From: Sphingomonas sp.
GTDB taxonomy: Bacteria > Pseudomonadota > Alphaproteobacteria > Sphingomonadales > Sphingomonadaceae
Assembly: GCA_017304655.1 (NCBI GenBank)
Contig: JAFKLY010000002.1
Location: 62,001 to 126,000, forward strand
Length of the DNA stretch: 64,000 nt
Direction of reading: 5' to 3'
The notes under the pieces were generated by a model that ran no database searches, was not told where the DNA came from, and saw only the letters and a program-made list of their open reading frames with translations. Of the stretch, positions 46,311 through 55,587 are shown one piece after another; the stretch's first letter is position 1, and each line of letters opens with the position of its first letter. The translations under genes and the position numbers were made by a program.

Positions 46311-46444
46311 AGGAAGCGGGGCATTTTTCCTTGCCTTGCCGGGGTCGCGCGACTATAGCGCCGCGCTTCCATGGCCTCCATGGGAGACAGTCAGGGACGG
46401 GCCGGCCGGTAAGGGCTGCCGTGTTCGTCCGCAATCGTCTGCGG

Positions 46445-46459
46445 TCCGGCTTTGCCGGA
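46445..46459 (+). promoter_or_regulatory. Leader hairpin upstream of rpmI
   Basis: TCCGGC (46445-46450) and GCCGGA (46454-46459) form a short stem in the leader 27 bases before rpmI. L20 represses the rpmI-rplT mRNA in other bacteria; whether this hairpin takes part is unknown. Confidence 0.35.
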
Positions 46460-46485
46460 AGCGCGATAAGACAAAGGAGACGAAA

Positions 46486-46689
46486 ATGCCCAAGCTCAAG
46501 ACCAAGAGCGGTGTGAAGAAGCGCTTCAAGTTCACCGCTACCGGCAAGGTCAAGCATGGTGTCGCCGGCAAGCGTCACCGCCTGATCAGCCACAATGCGA
46601 AGTACATCCGGCAGAATCGCGGCACCGAAGTGCTGTCCGACGCCGACGTCGCCCACGTGCGCCTCTGGGCGCCCTACGGCCTCAAGTAA
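46486..46689 (+). CDS. rpmI: Large ribosomal subunit protein bL35
   Basis: Sixty-seven residues, very basic, with the invariant [22 protein letters not shown] and the C-terminal [27 protein letters not shown] precedes the ATG. infC, its usual upstream partner, is absent. rplT follows after 13 bases. Confidence 0.98.
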   Translation: MPKLKTKSGVKKRFKFTATGKVKHGVAGKRHRLISHNAKYIRQNRGTEVLSDADVAHVRLWAPYGLK

Positions 46690-46702
46690 GGAGTAGAGCG
46701 AC

Positions 46703-47065
46703 ATGGCACGCGTCAAGCGGGGCACAACCACCCGCGCCAAGCACAACCGGATTCTCGATGCGGCGAAGGGCTATTATGGCCGCCGCAAGAATACGATCCG
46801 CATCGCTCGTCAGGCCGTCGAGAAGGCCGGCCAGTACGCCTATCGCGACCGCAAGGTTAAGAAGCGCAGCTTCCGCGCGCTCTGGATCCAGCGCATCAAT
46901 GCTGCTGTCCGCGTCGAGGGGCTGACCTATGGCCAGTTCATGCATGGCCTGAAGCTCGCCGGTGTCGAGCTGGACCGCAAGGTTCTGGCCGACCTGGCGA
47001 TGAACGAAGGCGCTGTGTTCAGCGGCATCATCGCGCAGGCCAAGGCGGCACTTCCCGCCGCCTGA
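46703..47065 (+). CDS. rplT: Large ribosomal subunit protein bL20
   Basis: A 120-residue basic protein with the bL20 signature [28 protein letters not shown] and [12 protein letters not shown]20 binds 23S rRNA early in assembly and can regulate its own operon. Ends at a strong terminator. Confidence 0.98.
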   Translation: MARVKRGTTTRAKHNRILDAAKGYYGRRKNTIRIARQAVEKAGQYAYRDRKVKKRSFRALWIQRINAAVRVEGLTYGQFMHGLKLAGVELDRKVLADLAMNEGAVFSGIIAQAKAALPAA

Positions 47066-47090
47066 GTGTCCTGAAAAACCAACAAAAAAA

Positions 47091-47118
47091 AGCGCCGGGG
47101 AAACTCGGCGCTTTTTTT
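47091..47118. terminator. Terminator after rplT
   Basis: AGCGCCG (47091-47097) and CGGCGCT (47106-47112) form a 7-bp stem followed by seven T residues and preceded by a run of A, so it may work both ways. Confidence 0.92.
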
Positions 47119-47233
47119 GTCCCTTTTTGGGAACAAGCTTCCGGATTTTCCCGTTAGGCTGTGCGAAACCTTTTTTGCACTGCGGCATTAACCATACGCT
47201 AGGGCGGTGGGCCGCCCGAGTGGGAGAACTCGG

Positions 47234-47881
47234 ATGAAGTGGTTATTTCTTGGATTGGCCGCCGCAGTGGCGATGCCTTCCGCGGCGAATGCGACCGCAT
47301 TTATGAATGGTGACTTTGAGCTTGGGGTCGATACCGGTCCCTGGTTCACGACCCTGGAGGCCGGATCGACCGCTTTGACCGGCTGGACGATCCTGTCCGG
47401 ATCCATCGATTACAAGGGCGATTACTGGCAAGCGGGTGACGGCAAGCGCAGCATCGACCTCAACGGCAATTCTGCCGGGGCGATCTCGCAGACGTTCGAT
47501 ACCGTTGCCGGCACCAGCTATATCGTCGACTTCCTGCTGTCGGGCAATCCGGACGGTTCGCCGGTGGTCAAGACCCTGGAAGTCAGCGCGACTGGCAATG
47601 CTGCGACGCAGTATCTCTTCGACACGACCGGGCTGACGCATGGCGACATGGGTTGGGAAGGTCGGGCCTACCAGTTCATCGCGACCGGCGCATCCACCAC
47701 GCTGACCTTCGCATCGCTGACGGCCGGCAATTTCTATGGTCCCGCACTGGACGCCATTTCCGTCGCGCCAGTGTCTGTCGTGCCCGTTCCGGAGCCGGCG
47801 ACCTGGGCCATGATGATTGGCGGGCTGGCCGTTGTCGGCACCACCATGCGTCGTCGTCGCACGACCATCCAGTTCGCCTGA
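47234..47881 (+). CDS. Choice-of-anchor C protein with PEPxxWA-CTERM sorting signal
   Basis: A 215-residue exported protein: signal peptide (1-23, ending AANA), a lectin-like beta-sandwich domain of the choice-of-anchor C type (FMNGDFELGVDTGPWFTTLEAGSTALTGWTI and IDLNGNSAGAISQTF), and a C-terminal sorting tail VPVPEPATWAMMIGGLAVVG followed by an Arg cluster. This is the PEPxxWA variant of PEP-CTERM, processed by an exosortase that must be elsewhere in the genome. It sits alone between rplT and pheS with terminators on both sides. GGGAGAACTCGG precedes the ATG. Confidence 0.9.
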   Translation: MKWLFLGLAAAVAMPSAANATAFMNGDFELGVDTGPWFTTLEAGSTALTGWTILSGSIDYKGDYWQAGDGKRSIDLNGNSAGAISQTFDTVAGTSYIVDFLLSGNPDGSPVVKTLEVSATGNAATQYLFDTTGLTHGDMGWEGRAYQFIATGASTTLTFASLTAGNFYGPALDAISVAPVSVVPVPEPATWAMMIGGLAVVGTTMRRRRTTIQFA

Positions 47882-47905
47882 CCTTAAGGCAAGCAAACGG
47901 ATAGA

Positions 47906-47935
47906 GGGCGCCGGGACTGTCTCCGGCGCCCTTTT
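47906..47935 (+). terminator. Terminator after the PEP-CTERM gene
   Basis: GGGCGCCGG (47906-47914) and CCGGCGCCC (47923-47931) form a perfect 9-bp stem followed by TTTT. Confidence 0.88.
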
Positions 47936-47968
47936 CGTTTGCGGCATTTTAGGCTAGCGGACCGGCCC

Positions 47969-49081
47969 ATGACTGAGATCACATCCCTGAAGGACGGCCT
48001 GATCGCCGACATCGCACGTGCGGATACGCTGGACGCAGTCGAGGCGCTGCGTGTTGGCGCGCTGGGCAAGAGCGGTGTCGTGACCGCCCTGCTCAAGACT
48101 TTGGGCGCAATGACGCCGGAGGAGCGGCAGACGAAAGGCCCGGCGATCCACGATCTGCGCGAGAGCGTGACCGCCGCGATCGCTGCGCGCAAGGCCGCGC
48201 TGGAGACCGCGGCGCTCGATGCGCGCCTGGCCGCCGAACGGATCGACATGACCTTGCCGGCTGACCCGCAGCCGCAGGGCAGCATCCATCCCGTTTCCCA
48301 AGTGATGGACGAGCTGGCTGAGATTTTCGCCGATCTCGGCTTTTCCGTCGCGACCGGGCCGGAGATTGAGGACGACTGGCGCAACTTCACGGCTCTCAAC
48401 ATTCCCGAGACGCATCCCGCGCGCGCGATGCACGACACCTTCTACTTCGGCGAGAATGATCGCGCCGTGGGTGGTGATGGCAACCCGGCCGCGATGCTGC
48501 TGCGCACGCACACATCGCCGGTGCAGATCCGCACGATGATGGCCGCGCCGCCGCCGATCCGCATCATTGCCCCCGGCCGCGTCTATCGCTCGGACAGCGA
48601 CGCGACGCACACGCCGATGTTCCACCAGATCGAGGGTCTGGTGATCGATCGGGGCATTCATCTCGGCCATCTCAAATGGACGCTCGAGACCTTTCTCAAG
48701 GCCTTCTTCGAGCGCGATGACATCGTGCTGCGCCTGCGCCCGAGCTATTTCCCGTTCACCGAGCCTTCGGTGGAAGTCGATGTGGGCTACAGCGTCGAGA
48801 ACGGCCAGCGCGTGATCGGCGGCAGCGGTGACGCGGAGAACGGCGGCTGGATGGAAGTGCTGGGCAGCGGCATGGTCCACCCGGCGGTCATCCGCAATTG
48901 CGGCCTCGATCCCGATGAATGGCAGGGGTTTGCCTTCGGCACGGGTGTCGATCGGCTCGCGATGCTCAAATATGGCATGAACGATCTGCGCGCCTTCTTC
49001 GACGGCGATCTGCGCTGGCTGCGGCATTATGGCTTCTCCGCGCTGGATGTGCCCACGCTGAGCGGAGGAGTAGGGGCATGA
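47969..49081 (+). CDS. pheS: Phenylalanine--tRNA ligase alpha subunit
   Basis: The 370-residue alpha subunit of the heterotetrameric class II synthetase. N-terminal coiled coil (to about residue 95), then motif 2 ([31 protein letters not shown]) and motif 3 ([17 protein letters not shown]), with [11 protein letters not shown] between. The ATG at 47969 starts the family N-terminus. pheT follows after a 130-base spacer that holds a large palindrome. Confidence 0.97.
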   Translation: MTEITSLKDGLIADIARADTLDAVEALRVGALGKSGVVTALLKTLGAMTPEERQTKGPAIHDLRESVTAAIAARKAALETAALDARLAAERIDMTLPADPQPQGSIHPVSQVMDELAEIFADLGFSVATGPEIEDDWRNFTALNIPETHPARAMHDTFYFGENDRAVGGDGNPAAMLLRTHTSPVQIRTMMAAPPPIRIIAPGRVYRSDSDATHTPMFHQIEGLVIDRGIHLGHLKWTLETFLKAFFERDDIVLRLRPSYFPFTEPSVEVDVGYSVENGQRVIGGSGDAENGGWMEVLGSGMVHPAVIRNCGLDPDEWQGFAFGTGVDRLAMLKYGMNDLRAFFDGDLRWLRHYGFSALDVPTLSGGVGA

Positions 49082-49102
49082 TCCACGCCTCGCCGGTCAG
49101 TG

Positions 49103-49173
49103 TTCCTGCGAAAGCAGGAACCCAGGGCGCAGCCGCCGTCCTTCACCGCCCTGGGCTCCTGCTTCCGCAGGAG
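49103..49173. repeat. Large palindromic repeat pair between pheS and pheT
   Basis: Two hairpins, TTCCTGC/GCAGGAA (49103-49120) and CTCCTGC/GCAGGAG (49156-49173), are joined by an outer stem CCCAGGGCG (49121-49129) pairing with CGCCCTGGG (49147-49155), so the whole can fold into a cruciform-like structure. It looks like two REP-type units in opposite orientation. Confidence 0.75.
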
Positions 49174-49211
49174 GACGGGTTTGATCTTACCGGCAATCCC
49201 GGAGCCCGCGC

Positions 49212-51605
49212 ATGAAGTTCACCCTGTCCTGGCTCAAGGAGCATCTCGAAACCGCAGCCACTCTGGAACAGGTGCTGGTCGCGCTGACCGACATCGGCCT
49301 GGAGGTCGAGGGCGTGGAAAATCCGGCAGCGAAGCTGTCCGGTTTCCGCATTGCCAAGGTTCTCACCGCCGCTCCGCATCCGCAGGCGGACAAGCTGCAG
49401 GTGCTCAGCGTCGATGCCGGCGATGGCCCGATGCAGGTCGTCTGCGGCGCGCCCAACGCGCGCGCGGGCCTCGTTGGCGTGTTCGGCCTGCCCGGCGCGA
49501 CGGTGCCCGCCAATGGCATGGTGTTACGGGTCGCAGCCATTCGCGGAGTCGAATCGAACGGCATGATGTGCTCCACGCGCGAACTGGAGCTGGGCGATGA
49601 CCATGAAGGCATCATCGAACTGCCCGCCGATGCGCCGGTTGGCACGGCCTTTGCCGATTATGCCCATCTCGATGATCCGGTGATCGAGGTTTCGATCACG
49701 CCCAATCGACAGGACTGCATGGGCGTGCGCGGCATCGCGCGTGACCTCGCCGCCAAGGGTCTGGGCCGGCTGCGCGCACTCGACGATATCGTGGCCATGC
49801 TGCCGCCGATCGCGGCGCAGGGTGCGGGGCCGGACGTACGCACGGACGATGTCGACGGTTGCCCCGCATTCTATGCGCGCAGCGTCCATGGCGTCACCAA
49901 TGGCCCTTCGCCCGACTGGCTGCAGCGGCGCCTGAAAGCGATTGGCCAGAAGCCGATCAGCGCGCTGGTCGATATCACCAATTTCGTGATGATCGGCCTT
50001 GGCAGGCCGCTCCACGTCTATGACATGGGCACGCTCAAGGGCGGCCTGGTCGCCCGCAAGGCCAAGGATGGCGAGCAGGTCCTGGCGCTGAATGGCAAGA
50101 CCTACACGCTCACCGCGCAGATGACCGTGATCGCCGACGATGCCGGCGCGCATGACATTGGCGGCATCATGGGCGGCGAGCATAGCGGCGCGCAGGATAC
50201 GACGACTGACGTGCTGATCGAATGCGCCTATTTCACGCCGGAGAACATTGCGCGCACCGGCCAGGCACTCGGCCTGACCTCGGATGCGCGCCAGCGCTTC
50301 GAGCGCGGGGTGGACCCGGCCTTCCTCGACGACGGGCTGGACATTGCAACGCGCCTTGTCCTCGCCTTGTGCGGCGGCACGCCGAGCGAGATGACGCGTG
50401 CGGGCACGCCCCCGGTCGAGGCGCGTACGATTGCTTATGATCCCACGCTGGCCGAGCGGCTGGGCGGTCTCGCCATCGCGCCCGATCGGCAAAAGGCGAT
50501 TCTGGAGAGTCTGGGCTTCGCTGTTGGCGCGGACTGGCAGGTCACCGTGCCGAGCTGGCGGCGGGACGTGCATGGCCCGGCCGACATCGTGGAAGAAGTA
50601 ATCCGCATCGAGGGCCTGAATGAGGTGCCTTCCGTGCCGCTGCCGCGCACGCCCGGTGTTGCCCGGCCGACCGCCACGCCGCTCCAGCTCGTCGAGCGCC
50701 GCGCCCGTCGTGCCGCTGCCGCGCGTGGGCTCACGGAAGCGATCAACTGGTCGTTCATTTCCGAGGGCGAGGCCGCGCCGTTCGGTGGCGGCGACTGGAC
50801 GCTCGCCAATCCGATCAGCGAGGACATGAAGGTCATGCGCCCGACGTTGCTGGCGGGGCTGCTGTCCGCTGCCCGCCGCAATGCCGATCGCGGCGCATCG
50901 GCTATCCGCCTGTTTGAGGTCGGCCGGCGCTACTTCCGTGCGGCGGACGGCGCCAGCAGCGAGCATCTGACCCTGGGCTTCGTGATGGCTGGCGAGAAGC
51001 GTCCGCGTGGCTGGCAGACGGGCAAGGCGCAGGGTTTCGATGCGTTCGACGCCAAGGCGGACGTGCTGGCGCTGCTCGCTGCTGCCGGTGCGCCGGTCGC
51101 CAAGCTGCAGATGATGGGGGATGCCGGCGCGGCTTATCACCCCGGCCAGTCCGGCACGCTGCGCCTTGGCCCCAAAACGGTCCTGGCGGCTTATGGCGTG
51201 CTGCATCCGCGTCTGGCCAAGGCCTTTGATCTTGATGGCACGGTCATCGCGGCGGAGATCTATCTCGACGCGATTCCCCTGCCCAAGAAGAGCGGCTTCA
51301 TGCGCGCGCCTTATGCGCCGCCGGCACTGCAGGCAGTGACGCGCGATTTCGCCTTCCTCGTGCCCGAGGCGCTGGAAGCCGATGCGCTGGTGCGGGCCGT
51401 GCGTGGCGCGGACAAGGCGACGATCGTCGATGCGCGCCTATTCGATCAGTTCGCAGGGCAGGGCGTGCCGGAGGGGCAGAAGAGCCTTGCGGTCGAAGTC
51501 ACGCTCCAGCCGGGCGACAAGAGCTTCACGGACGAGGAGCTGAAGGCCATTGCCGACCGCATCGTCGCGGCCGCCGGCAAGCAGGGCGCGACACTGCGCG
51601 GCTGA
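49212..51605 (+). CDS. pheT: Phenylalanine--tRNA ligase beta subunit
   Basis: The 797-residue beta subunit. N-terminal tRNA-binding domain (VLTAAPHPQADKLQVLSVDAG), the B3/B4 editing domain with QKPISALVDITNFVMI and GGIMGGEHSG, the B5 domain, and the C-terminal anticodon-recognition domain (APYAPPALQAVTRDFAFLV, LFDQFAGQGVPEGQKSLAVEV). Completes the synthetase with pheS. Confidence 0.97.
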   Translation: MKFTLSWLKEHLETAATLEQVLVALTDIGLEVEGVENPAAKLSGFRIAKVLTAAPHPQADKLQVLSVDAGDGPMQVVCGAPNARAGLVGVFGLPGATVPANGMVLRVAAIRGVESNGMMCSTRELELGDDHEGIIELPADAPVGTAFADYAHLDDPVIEVSITPNRQDCMGVRGIARDLAAKGLGRLRALDDIVAMLPPIAAQGAGPDVRTDDVDGCPAFYARSVHGVTNGPSPDWLQRRLKAIGQKPISALVDITNFVMIGLGRPLHVYDMGTLKGGLVARKAKDGEQVLALNGKTYTLTAQMTVIADDAGAHDIGGIMGGEHSGAQDTTTDVLIECAYFTPENIARTGQALGLTSDARQRFERGVDPAFLDDGLDIATRLVLALCGGTPSEMTRAGTPPVEARTIAYDPTLAERLGGLAIAPDRQKAILESLGFAVGADWQVTVPSWRRDVHGPADIVEEVIRIEGLNEVPSVPLPRTPGVARPTATPLQLVERRARRAAAARGLTEAINWSFISEGEAAPFGGGDWTLANPISEDMKVMRPTLLAGLLSAARRNADRGASAIRLFEVGRRYFRAADGASSEHLTLGFVMAGEKRPRGWQTGKAQGFDAFDAKADVLALLAAAGAPVAKLQMMGDAGAAYHPGQSGTLRLGPKTVLAAYGVLHPRLAKAFDLDGTVIAAEIYLDAIPLPKKSGFMRAPYAPPALQAVTRDFAFLVPEALEADALVRAVRGADKATIVDARLFDQFAGQGVPEGQKSLAVEVTLQPGDKSFTDEELKAIADRIVAAAGKQGATLRG

Positions 51606-51631
51606 CGACCAGCCGCGCGGTGCTCGCGGCC

Positions 51632-51931
51632 TTAATGGTCGTGATCGTCGGGATAGTCGAAATGCTCGTAGACGGGGCGGGGGTTCACCTTGCCCTCAAT
51701 CGTGAGCAGCAGGCCGAGCGCCAGCACGCAATCGGGGCCACTGTGCGGATCGAGCGCCTGCGCCTCCAGCCAGCCGGTGAGCGCGCGGCTCTTCTCGAAC
51801 ACGCTCATCGCCATGGTCTCGATGCTGCTCATGAAATAGCTCGACGGTGGTGCGGGATGCGCGGCGCCGTCGCTGCCCGCGTCAAGCAGATCGAGGATGC
51901 TGTCCTTGATAGAGACCCTGGTGTCGCTCAT
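51632..51931 (-). CDS. Small conserved-looking acidic protein, unknown function
   Basis: Ninety-nine residues without membrane segment or signal: VSIKDSILDLLDAG, then SIETMAMSVFEKSRALTGWLEAQAL, a predicted helical body, and a C-terminus HFDYPDDHDH rich in His and Asp that could bind metal. I do not recognise it. The ATG at 51931 gives the compact form; the frame continues upstream but without coding character. Convergent with pheT, 26 bases away. Confidence 0.55.
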   Translation of the reverse strand: MSDTRVSIKDSILDLLDAGSDGAAHPAPPSSYFMSSIETMAMSVFEKSRALTGWLEAQALDPHSGPDCVLALGLLLTIEGKVNPRPVYEHFDYPDDHDH

Positions 51932-52087
51932 GCCGTCCTCTGATGTCGCCGCAGGCCATGCGCGATCCTCTCTCGCGCCGGGATGGCCGCAACCGGCGGC
52001 CATCTCCTTGCCAATGGCATGTTGCGTCGCACCGCACCAGACCGCACTATCGTGGATGAGGCAGACAAGCTGGCGGAGCAGTCTGGA

Positions 52088-52471
52088 ATGACGCTGACCT
52101 ATCGGATCGGGCAGGGGCTTATGGCGCTGGCGGCGCTGGGCGCCGCGGCCGCCTTTATCGGGGGCGTGGGCCATATCGCCGACGCGCCGACGGATCGGCT
52201 GTGGATCGAAAGCTGGCGGACCTTCGGCTTCATGGTCTTCGCCGGCCTGTTCACGCTGCTCGCATGGCGCCCGACACGCTCGCCGCTGATCTGGGAGCTC
52301 GTCTTCCTGCACAAGGTGGCCATGGCGACTACTTACTGGGCAGCAGGCGCTGTGCCCGAAGCATCCCAGGCTGGCCCCGTCGATCTGGTCCTGTGCCTGA
52401 TGATCCTCGTCGCCTGGGGGTTGACCGGTGGCTGGCAGAGCTGGCGCGTGCAGAAGGGCGCCGTCTCGTGA
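52088..52471 (+). CDS. Small integral membrane protein, unknown function
   Basis: A 127-residue protein with about four membrane helices (GLMALAALGAAAAFIGGVG, TFGFMVFAGLFTLLAW, LIWELVFLHKVAMATTYWAAG and LVLCLMILVAWGLTGGW). No family recognised. Its stop overlaps the epimerase start (GTGA), so it is translated with it. Confidence 0.6.
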   Translation: MTLTYRIGQGLMALAALGAAAAFIGGVGHIADAPTDRLWIESWRTFGFMVFAGLFTLLAWRPTRSPLIWELVFLHKVAMATTYWAAGAVPEASQAGPVDLVLCLMILVAWGLTGGWQSWRVQKGAVS

Positions 52472-53337
52472 CCATGATCCGGCTCGAAGCACCCGCCCTT
52501 ACCGCCACGATCAATCCGCTCGGTGCGGAGCTGACCAGCCTGCGCGACGCGGAGGGGCGCGAGATGATGACGGATGCCGATCCGGCCTTCTGGACCGGGC
52601 GGGCGCCCTTGCTCTTCCCGGTCGTGGGCGGATTGGTTGGGGATCGCTACCGGCTGGACGGCGTCGATTATGCCCTGCCGCGCCATGGCTTTGCGCGCCG
52701 GATGGACTTTGCGCTGGTCGAGCATCAGCCGGATCGGGCCGTGCTGCGCCTCACCGATACGGAAGCGACGCGCGCCGTTTATCCCTTTGCCTTCACCTTC
52801 GATGCCGAGTTTCGGATCGAGGGGCACGTGCTCGTCATGGCGCTCACGGTTACCAACCGGAGCGATAGGGATATGCCAGCGAGCCTCGGCTATCATCCCG
52901 CCTTCGCCTGGCCGCTGCCTTATGGACAACCGCGCGCTGCGCATCGCATCCTGTTCGATGAGGCTGAGCTGGACAGTCTCGCTCAGCTCGGTGACGGGCT
53001 GATCGTGTCCGGGGATCGCCCAAGCCCGGTCGCTGGCCGCATGCTGGCGCTCGACGACGCGCTGTTCACCGAGGATGCGCTGATCTGGACGGCGTTGCGC
53101 AGTCGCGGCTGCCTTTATGGCCCGGCGGACGGCCAACAATTGCGCCTCGACTGGAGCGATATGCCCAGCCTCGGCATCTGGACGAAGCCCGGCGCGGCCT
53201 ATGTCTGCATCGAGCCCTGGGATGGCCATGCCGATCCGGCGGGTTTTGCGGGCGAGATATGGGAGAAGCCGGGCATTCGCCGCATTGCGCCTGGCGAAAG
53301 CGTTGCGCACTGGATGCGCGTCACTTTGCCGCGATAA
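52468..53337 (+). CDS. Aldose 1-epimerase family protein
   Basis: A 289-residue galactose mutarotase-like enzyme of the YphB/LacX type, interconverting sugar anomers. INPLGAELTSLRDAEGREMM is the N-terminal signature, PRHGFARRMDF has a conserved His, LGYHPAFAWPL carries another active-site His, and CIEPWDGHAD a catalytic Glu. Starts at GTG 52468; an ATG 6 bases later (52474) is also possible. Its end overlaps the convergent gene by 17 bases. Confidence 0.88.
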   Translation: MTMIRLEAPALTATINPLGAELTSLRDAEGREMMTDADPAFWTGRAPLLFPVVGGLVGDRYRLDGVDYALPRHGFARRMDFALVEHQPDRAVLRLTDTEATRAVYPFAFTFDAEFRIEGHVLVMALTVTNRSDRDMPASLGYHPAFAWPLPYGQPRAAHRILFDEAELDSLAQLGDGLIVSGDRPSPVAGRMLALDDALFTEDALIWTALRSRGCLYGPADGQQLRLDWSDMPSLGIWTKPGAAYVCIEPWDGHADPAGFAGEIWEKPGIRRIAPGESVAHWMRVTLPR

Positions 53338-53908
53338 TATGGCCCTGCGCGCCGGGGCACCCGCGCGCCATCGCCATTCCCCGGATATAGCCGCGCCGAG
53401 CGATCCCGGCGTTGATCGCGGCAGCCTTGCGCCGGTCGGCTGGAGCGGCACCGCTGATCTCGCGCACAAGACCGCGAAAGGGGATGAGCGAATTGACGAT
53501 CATCTCACCGCCGGCAAGGGCCAGTTGCTCGGCCTTGTCCTCGTTCTTCTTGCGATTCTCGTCGAAATCCGGCCCCAGCGCGGCGTTGAGCAGAGCCAGC
53601 TCATCATCGAGCGAGGCGCAGTTCAGCCGCTGGGGCGGGGCGTAGGGCGCAGTGATGGCCTGTTGCAGCACTGGCGGGATCTTGCTTTTGGTGATGCCGA
53701 CGTCGCGCACCGGCTGGGTAGCGATATGGCCGGCCTTTTCCAGCGTCTTGTCGTCTTCCGCGTCCTCACGCGGGGCCGGTGTTTCGCTTGCCGACGGGTC
53801 GGGCTTCTGAGCCGCGCCGGGGGCGGGGCAGGCCAGCAACGCAGCCAGAGCCGGCACCGCCAAATGGCGGCCCGCCAGGGTCCAGGCGAGGCGTCGCTTG
53901 CGGTCCAT
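53321..53908 (-). CDS. Exported protein of unknown function
   Basis: A 195-residue protein with a signal peptide (about 1-33, ending APGAAQ) and a linker of Pro, Ala and acidic residues, then a helical core (LDDELALLNAALGPDFDENRKK, MIVNSLIPFRGLVREISGA, ARRGYIRGMAMARGC). I recognise no family. The ATG is at 53908; the gene is divergent from prfC and convergent with the epimerase gene. Confidence 0.6.
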   Translation of the reverse strand: MDRKRRLAWTLAGRHLAVPALAALLACPAPGAAQKPDPSASETPAPREDAEDDKTLEKAGHIATQPVRDVGITKSKIPPVLQQAITAPYAPPQRLNCASLDDELALLNAALGPDFDENRKKNEDKAEQLALAGGEMIVNSLIPFRGLVREISGAAPADRRKAAAINAGIARRGYIRGMAMARGCPGAQGHIIAAK

Positions 53909-54000
53909 CCGGTCCCTTCCCTATAGGGGCGCACATGTCGTGCTCCTGAATGCGAAGAACGCCGCCGGAGCCAATCCGATCCAGGACTTGCAAAACACCC

Positions 54001-55581
54001 ATGACGCATCCCTCCCGCCGCACCTTCGCGATCATTTCCCACCCTGACGCAGGCAAGACCACGCTCACCGAAAAGCTGCTGCTGGCCGGTGGTGCCATCC
54101 ACCTGGCCGGCGAGGTGAAGGCGCGCGGTGCCAATCGCCGCGCCCGCTCGGACTGGATGAAGATCGAGCAGCAGCGCGGCATTTCCGTCACCAGCTCGGT
54201 CATGACCTTCGAGCGCGCCGACGAGAATGGTGACATCGTGACGTTCAACCTGCTCGATACGCCGGGCCACGAGGATTTCTCCGAGGACACCTATCGCACG
54301 CTGACCGCCGTCGATTCGGCGGTGATGGTGATCGACGCGGCCAAGGGCATCGAGCCACAGACGCTCAAGCTGTTCGAGGTCTGCCGTCTGCGCTCGGTGC
54401 CGATCATCACTTTCGTCAACAAGGTCGACCGGGAAGGGCGGGACGCCTTCGAGATCCTCGACGAGGTGGCCGACAAGCTGGCGCTCGACGTTTGCCCGAT
54501 GAGCTGGCCGGTCGGCATGGGCGGCGAGTTCGAGGGCATTTATGACTTCGCCACGAACCGTCTGTTCCAGCCGGTCGGGCCGAGCAAGGAGTTTGACGGC
54601 AGCTTTTCGCAATTCACCGGCCTTGATGATCCCGCGCTGGCGCAGAAGCTCTCGCCGGCCGGCCTTACGCGTCTGCGCGATGAGGCAGAGCTGGCGCGGG
54701 GCGGTTATTCGAGCTTCGACCTTGGCGCCTATCGCCATGGCGATCTGACGCCGGTCTATTTCGGCTCCGCGCTCAAGCGCTTCGGTGTCGGCGAGCTCAT
54801 CGATGCGCTCAGTCGGCACGCGCCGCCGCCGCGCACGCAGCCGGCCGAGCCGGTGCCGGTCGAGCCGGAGCGGGGCGACGTCACCGGCTTTATCTTCAAG
54901 GTGCAGGCGAACATGGATCCCCAGCACCGCGATCGCATCGCGTTCATGCGGTTGTGCTCGGGCAAGTTTCGGCGCGGCATGAAGCTCACGCCTTCAGGCA
55001 GCGGCAAGCCCATCGCCGTGCACTCGCCGATCCTCTTCTTCGCGCAGGATCGTGAAATCGCCGATGAGGCCTTCCCCGGCGACATCATCGGCATTCCCAA
55101 CCACGGCACGCTGCGCGTGGGCGATACGCTGAGCGAGAAAGCGGATGTGCGCTTCACCGGCCTGCCCAATTTCGCGCCGGAAATCCTGCGGCGCATCGCG
55201 CTCAAGGACCCGACCAAGACCAAGCAATTGCGCAAGGCGCTGGACGATCTCAGCGAGGAAGGCGTGATTCAGGTCTTCTACCCGGAGATCGGCAGCCAGT
55301 GGATCATCGGCGTGGTCGGTCAGCTCCAGCTCGATGTGCTGATCAGCCGGCTGGAGGCGGAATATAAGGTAGAGGCCGTGCTGGAGCCCGCGCCGTTCGA
55401 CACGGCCCGCTGGCTGACCGGCGAGGCGCGCACGCTCGATGATTTCGCCAGCATCAACCGCAGCAACATGGCGAAGGACCGCGACGGCAATCCCGTCTTC
55501 CTCGCCCGCTCGGTCTGGGATGTCGGCTATCAGACCGAGCGCAACCCGGACATCGGTTTCAGCGCAACCAAGGAGCGCTGA
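54001..55581 (+). CDS. prfC: Peptide chain release factor 3
   Basis: GTPase that recycles release factors 1 and 2. The 526-residue protein has the G1 loop HPDAGKTT at 14-21, DTPGHEDFSEDTYRTLTAVD, and NKVDREGRDAFE, with a RF3-specific C-terminus (VFYPEIGSQWIIGVVGQLQLDVLISRLEAEY). ATG 54001 is the normal start. The stop is 6 bases from the convergent membrane-protein gene. Confidence 0.96.
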   Translation: MTHPSRRTFAIISHPDAGKTTLTEKLLLAGGAIHLAGEVKARGANRRARSDWMKIEQQRGISVTSSVMTFERADENGDIVTFNLLDTPGHEDFSEDTYRTLTAVDSAVMVIDAAKGIEPQTLKLFEVCRLRSVPIITFVNKVDREGRDAFEILDEVADKLALDVCPMSWPVGMGGEFEGIYDFATNRLFQPVGPSKEFDGSFSQFTGLDDPALAQKLSPAGLTRLRDEAELARGGYSSFDLGAYRHGDLTPVYFGSALKRFGVGELIDALSRHAPPPRTQPAEPVPVEPERGDVTGFIFKVQANMDPQHRDRIAFMRLCSGKFRRGMKLTPSGSGKPIAVHSPILFFAQDREIADEAFPGDIIGIPNHGTLRVGDTLSEKADVRFTGLPNFAPEILRRIALKDPTKTKQLRKALDDLSEEGVIQVFYPEIGSQWIIGVVGQLQLDVLISRLEAEYKVEAVLEPAPFDTARWLTGEARTLDDFASINRSNMAKDRDGNPVFLARSVWDVGYQTERNPDIGFSATKER

Positions 55582-55587
55582 GTGGGC

